A DNA stretch of 33,587 bases from an uncultured Duganella sp. (GTDB lineage: Bacteria; Pseudomonadota; Gammaproteobacteria; Burkholderiales; Burkholderiaceae), in contig CAMLRG010000039.1 in NCBI GenBank assembly GCA_946482335.1, positions 1 to 33,587 of the forward strand. Reading direction: 5' to 3'. The notes under the pieces were generated by a model. It saw only the letters and a program-made list of their open reading frames with translations, was not told the origin of the DNA and did no database searches. The position numbers and the translations under genes were made by a program. The first letter of the stretch is position 1; each line of letters begins with the position of its first letter. Of this stretch, positions 31,180 through 33,587 are shown one piece after another.

Positions 31180-32835
31180 TCAAACAATCTTCAGGGCGAA
31201 TGCATAAGGCAGTGCGGGTGCGCTGCCGGGAAGCGTCACTTGCAAGCCATCTGCGGCCTGCTTGAAAGCCAATGCCTGCCCATTGCCCACCAATTCGACG
31301 CGGGACACATTCTTCTTCAGGTAACCGCCGCCGGCGCGCATGGACCTGATCAGGACCTTCCCTTCCGCCGGCCACCCCATGACGAAAGCGTAGACCGCGC
31401 CATCCTTGGCGGTAAAGCGGATATCCGCGGACGTGAAGGGTTTGTTCTTTCCCTCATTGAAGCCTTGGAAAGACAGGGGGGCGGCCGACGCCATTACCGG
31501 CCCTTCGCCGAACACTGCCCATGGTGTGCTGTCGTAAATGCCGTCGCTGTTCACCGACATCCAGCGCCCGATTTCCTCGACAATGGCGCGCTCCTGCTGG
31601 TCGATCGTCCCGTTGCCGCGCACCGGCACATTCAGCAGCAGGTTGCCGTTCTTGCTGACCACGTCGATCAGCGTATGCACGACAGTCTTGGCACTCTTAT
31701 AGCCCTTGCCTGCGTAGATCCGCTGGTCATAATGCCAGCCACCGATGCAGGTGCAGGTTTGCCACGGCAGCGGTTCAATCTCATTGCTCTGGCCGCGCTC
31801 GATGTCCCACACCATGCACTTGCGCTGTTGCGCATTCAGGATCTTGCCATTGATGACGGCCTCGTTGCGCCCATGCCGCGCAATGCTGCGGTTGTACATA
31901 TGCGCCGCGATGCGAAGACCCGCCGCGCTGGCCGGCCACAGCGGCAGGGCGGTATCGTCGAAATAGACCAGGTCCGGGTCATACCGGTTGATCAGGTCGA
32001 TCGTCCTGTCCTGGAATTTCGCGCAGTATTCGCTGGACGGGGTGGCAGCGCCATTGCCCCAATCCCATTGCCGGTGGATGAAGCCATTGTCGGCGCTGTT
32101 CTGGCTCAGCGCATGGTCCTGGGCGTAGAGCTCCTGCGGGTCCATGCCTTCCCACCATTTCCCCTTGCCATCCGCCTTGGTCAAGGTACCGTCGTAGCGG
32201 ACGCCGGCCAGCGGGCCGGCTTTGTCCGCGCGTTGCGCCACTTCGTACCAGGTCCAGGCATGGGTCGCGTGGACGCTGACACCGAACCGCAGGCCGTGCT
32301 TGCGCGCTGCCTGGCTCCAACCGGCGATCAGGTCGCGCTTGGGGCCGATGCGCGTGCTATTCCAGGCCGGCTGGTACTTGCTGTCGTAAAGGTCCATGTT
32401 GTCGTGGTGATTCGCCATGGCGACAAAGTACCTGGCGCCCGCCTTCTTATACAGCGCAACCAGTTCATCGGGATCCCACTGGTCCGCCTTCCATTGCTGG
32501 ATGACGTCCTTGAAGCCGAATTCGGAAGGATGGCCATACTTCTGCAGGTGATGCCGATAGGCGTCGCTGCCCTCGACATACATAAAGCGTGCATACCAGT
32601 CGCCGAATTCCGCTTGGCACTGCGGCCCCCAGTGGGCCCACAGGCCGAACTTCGCTTTGCGGAACCATTCCGGCGTTTCATATGCCGCGAGGGAATTCCA
32701 GTCGGCGCTGAAGGGGCCGGCAGCCAACGGTTCGCGCCCGCCTGCTTGCGCCAGTTCGGCAGCACCCGCATATCCGGCCAACGCAAGGGCTGGCGCGCCG
32801 GCAGCCAATTGTTTCAGAAGTAGACGGCGTTTCAT
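31180..32835 (-). CDS. GH29 alpha-L-fucosidase with Tat-like leader (first of a pair)
   Basis: This 551-residue enzyme has the same GH29 barrel as its neighbour: KFGLWAHWGPQ (62-72), ANHHDNMDLYDS (141-152, divergent from the usual HHDGF), and LVYFDDT with nucleophile candidate Asp293. The N terminus MKRRLLLKQLAAG is a twin-arginine-type signal, suggesting folded export via Tat, unlike the Sec leader of the second enzyme. A loop insertion around residues 200-265, rich in Trp and Asp, is absent from the second enzyme, implying different glycan specificity. GGAG lies 7 bases before the ATG at 32835. First gene of the pair; its promoter region carries the palindrome at 32884-32896. Confidence 0.88.
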   Translation of the reverse strand: MKRRLLLKQLAAGAPALALAGYAGAAELAQAGGREPLAAGPFSADWNSLAAYETPEWFRKAKFGLWAHWGPQCQAEFGDWYARFMYVEGSDAYRHHLQKYGHPSEFGFKDVIQQWKADQWDPDELVALYKKAGARYFVAMANHHDNMDLYDSKYQPAWNSTRIGPKRDLIAGWSQAARKHGLRFGVSVHATHAWTWYEVAQRADKAGPLAGVRYDGTLTKADGKGKWWEGMDPQELYAQDHALSQNSADNGFIHRQWDWGNGAATPSSEYCAKFQDRTIDLINRYDPDLVYFDDTALPLWPASAAGLRIAAHMYNRSIARHGRNEAVINGKILNAQQRKCMVWDIERGQSNEIEPLPWQTCTCIGGWHYDQRIYAGKGYKSAKTVVHTLIDVVSKNGNLLLNVPVRGNGTIDQQERAIVEEIGRWMSVNSDGIYDSTPWAVFGEGPVMASAAPLSFQGFNEGKNKPFTSADIRFTAKDGAVYAFVMGWPAEGKVLIRSMRAGGGYLKKNVSRVELVGNGQALAFKQAADGLQVTLPGSAPALPYAFALKIV

Positions 32836-33020
32836 CAATGGTCTCCTTTTTTTTCGCCAGATTGTACGATATATATTCAGCACAACGCATTGCGTTTTTG
32901 CGCGAAAGGTATTCCAAAAATGTCGTTCGTCCCAGCCAGGCGCCGTTCGCCACCCGGTGCTGGCCTGGCAGCGGGTGGCCCCCTAAGCTGGGTGCATCCC
33001 AACCCGCTGTCCTGAACATC
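32836..33020. promoter_or_regulatory. Divergent spacer with a palindrome over the fucosidase promoter
   Basis: This 185-base spacer is the longest gene-free stretch. AACGCA and TGCGTT (32884-32896) form perfect 6-base arms about one base. TACAAT on the minus strand (32861-32866) is a probable -10 for the fucosidases. With 17-base spacing the palindrome falls exactly at the -35 position, where no consensus hexamer exists. So the site may serve an activator, or a LacI-type repressor. I see no promoter for the acyltransferase. Confidence 0.4.
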
Positions 33021-33587
33021 ATGCAAAACCAACGCCTCTACTTCCTCGACTGGCTGCGCATCGCCGCCTTCTTCCTGCTGGTTCTATACCATACCGGCAT
33101 GTATTACGTGACCTGGGACTGGCACGTCAAGGCGCCGCACCCGAGCGACGCCATCGAGCCCTTCATGATGCTGTCCTCGCCCTGGCGCATGTCGCTGCTG
33201 TTCCTGATCGGCGGCGCCGCGGCAGCCTTCCTGCTCGACAAGCAGGGCCGGGCGGGACTGGCCAAGGAGCGCAGCAAGCGCCTGCTGCTGCCGCTCATCT
33301 TCGGCATGTTCGTCATCGTGCCGCCGCAAGCCTATTTCGAAGTGGTATCCGACGTGGCCTACCAGGGCAGCTATCTCGATTTCATGCAGCTGTATGTTCG
33401 CGCCTACGACGGTTTCTGCGACCACAATGGCTGCCTCGACCTGCCGACCTGGAACCACTTGTGGTTCCTGCCTTACCTGTGGGTGTATACCCTGCTGCTG
33501 GCTGCCATCGGCAGCCGGCGGCTGCAGGCCGCCGGCGCCTGGCTGATGCGCCAGCTGCAAGGCTGGAAGCTGTTCGTGCTGCCGGTC
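33021..33587 (+). CDS. Acyltransferase 3 family membrane protein, OpgC-like, cut by the window edge
   Basis: The frame is open for 189 codons from ATG 33021 to the window end, with no stop. MQNQRLYFLDWLRIAAFFLLVLYHTG starts like acyltransferase-3 proteins, where the LDxLR and His (H25) are the conserved catalytic region. YVTWDWHVK resembles the OpgC/MdoC branch, which succinylates periplasmic glucans. At least four hydrophobic segments are seen (about 9-28, 55-72, 87-104, 151-169). No Shine-Dalgarno sequence is found before this ATG. The acyl donor and acceptor cannot be told. It is divergent from the fucosidase pair, so a glycan link is possible. Confidence 0.82.
   Translation, partial: MQNQRLYFLDWLRIAAFFLLVLYHTGMYYVTWDWHVKAPHPSDAIEPFMMLSSPWRMSLLFLIGGAAAAFLLDKQGRAGLAKERSKRLLLPLIFGMFVIVPPQAYFEVVSDVAYQGSYLDFMQLYVRAYDGFCDHNGCLDLPTWNHLWFLPYLWVYTLLLAAIGSRRLQAAGAWLMRQLQGWKLFVLPV

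Noticed and set aside
1..33587. CRISPR arrays, insertion sequences, prophage genes or defence systems
   Set aside because: No spaced direct repeats, transposase, integrase or nuclease-type genes were seen, and gene style is uniform across the window.

Overview
The window is 33,587 bases of GC-rich bacterial chromosome carrying 34 protein genes (one cut by the right edge) and one tRNA. It has no phage, insertion sequence, plasmid or CRISPR material, and no gene-free stretch reaches 300 bases; the longest is about 185 (32836-33020). Gene content (TrxC, EpsC-type serine acetyltransferase, CheV, a YjcE-like antiporter, LytS/LytR pair, tungstate-type ABC transporter with formate dehydrogenase) and the palindrome at the left edge suggest a betaproteobacterium of Burkholderiales, probably an Oxalobacteraceae member such as Massilia, Duganella or Janthinobacterium. 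That placement is inference, not a database result.

Layout. 1-3390: a REP-like hairpin, an exported amidohydrolase and a YceI protein in one operon, then an EpsC-type serine acetyltransferase. 3508-8337: a Bcr/CflA pump, a small unknown protein, a SufR-like regulator translationally coupled to an MFS transporter, thioredoxin TrxC, and an epoxide-hydrolase-like enzyme. 8334-15861 (minus strand): a tightly coupled six-gene operon read as fused NuoE-NuoF-type beta subunit, formate dehydrogenase alpha subunit, FdhD, then TupB, TupC and TupA. 15961-21769: a small membrane protein, an exported alpha/beta hydrolase, a TetR regulator divergent from a miniature flagellar-rod-like protein, a phosphoribosyltransferase, a class I glutamine amidotransferase, a small unknown protein and a membrane-anchored metallo-beta-lactamase-fold protein. 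21883-26274: YbdK-type ligase coupled to a CPA2 antiporter, S-formylglutathione hydrolase, CheV and tRNA-Gly with a clear promoter and terminator. 26359-33587: a CPA1 antiporter overlapping a LytS/LytR two-component pair, two tandem GH29 fucosidases, and the start of an OpgC-like acyltransferase.

The most coherent system is the formate dehydrogenase operon. A two-subunit NAD-linked enzyme, its sulfur-transfer chaperone FdhD and a complete tungstate-type importer overlap or nearly overlap in one transcript. This suggests the cell imports the active-site metal together with the enzyme, and that the enzyme may use tungsten rather than molybdenum. S-formylglutathione hydrolase about 8.4 kb away releases formate from glutathione-bound formaldehyde, so it could feed this enzyme.

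Two organisational themes recur. All six convergent gene pairs meet with overlapping, abutting or nearly abutting stop codons and no visible terminator. Five genes have a -10-like hexamer 6-7 bases before the start codon and no usable Shine-Dalgarno sequence, which suggests leaderless messages. Several promoters carry good palindromes, the best being a 16-base-arm imperfect palindrome over the promoter of the MFS/SufR-like pair.
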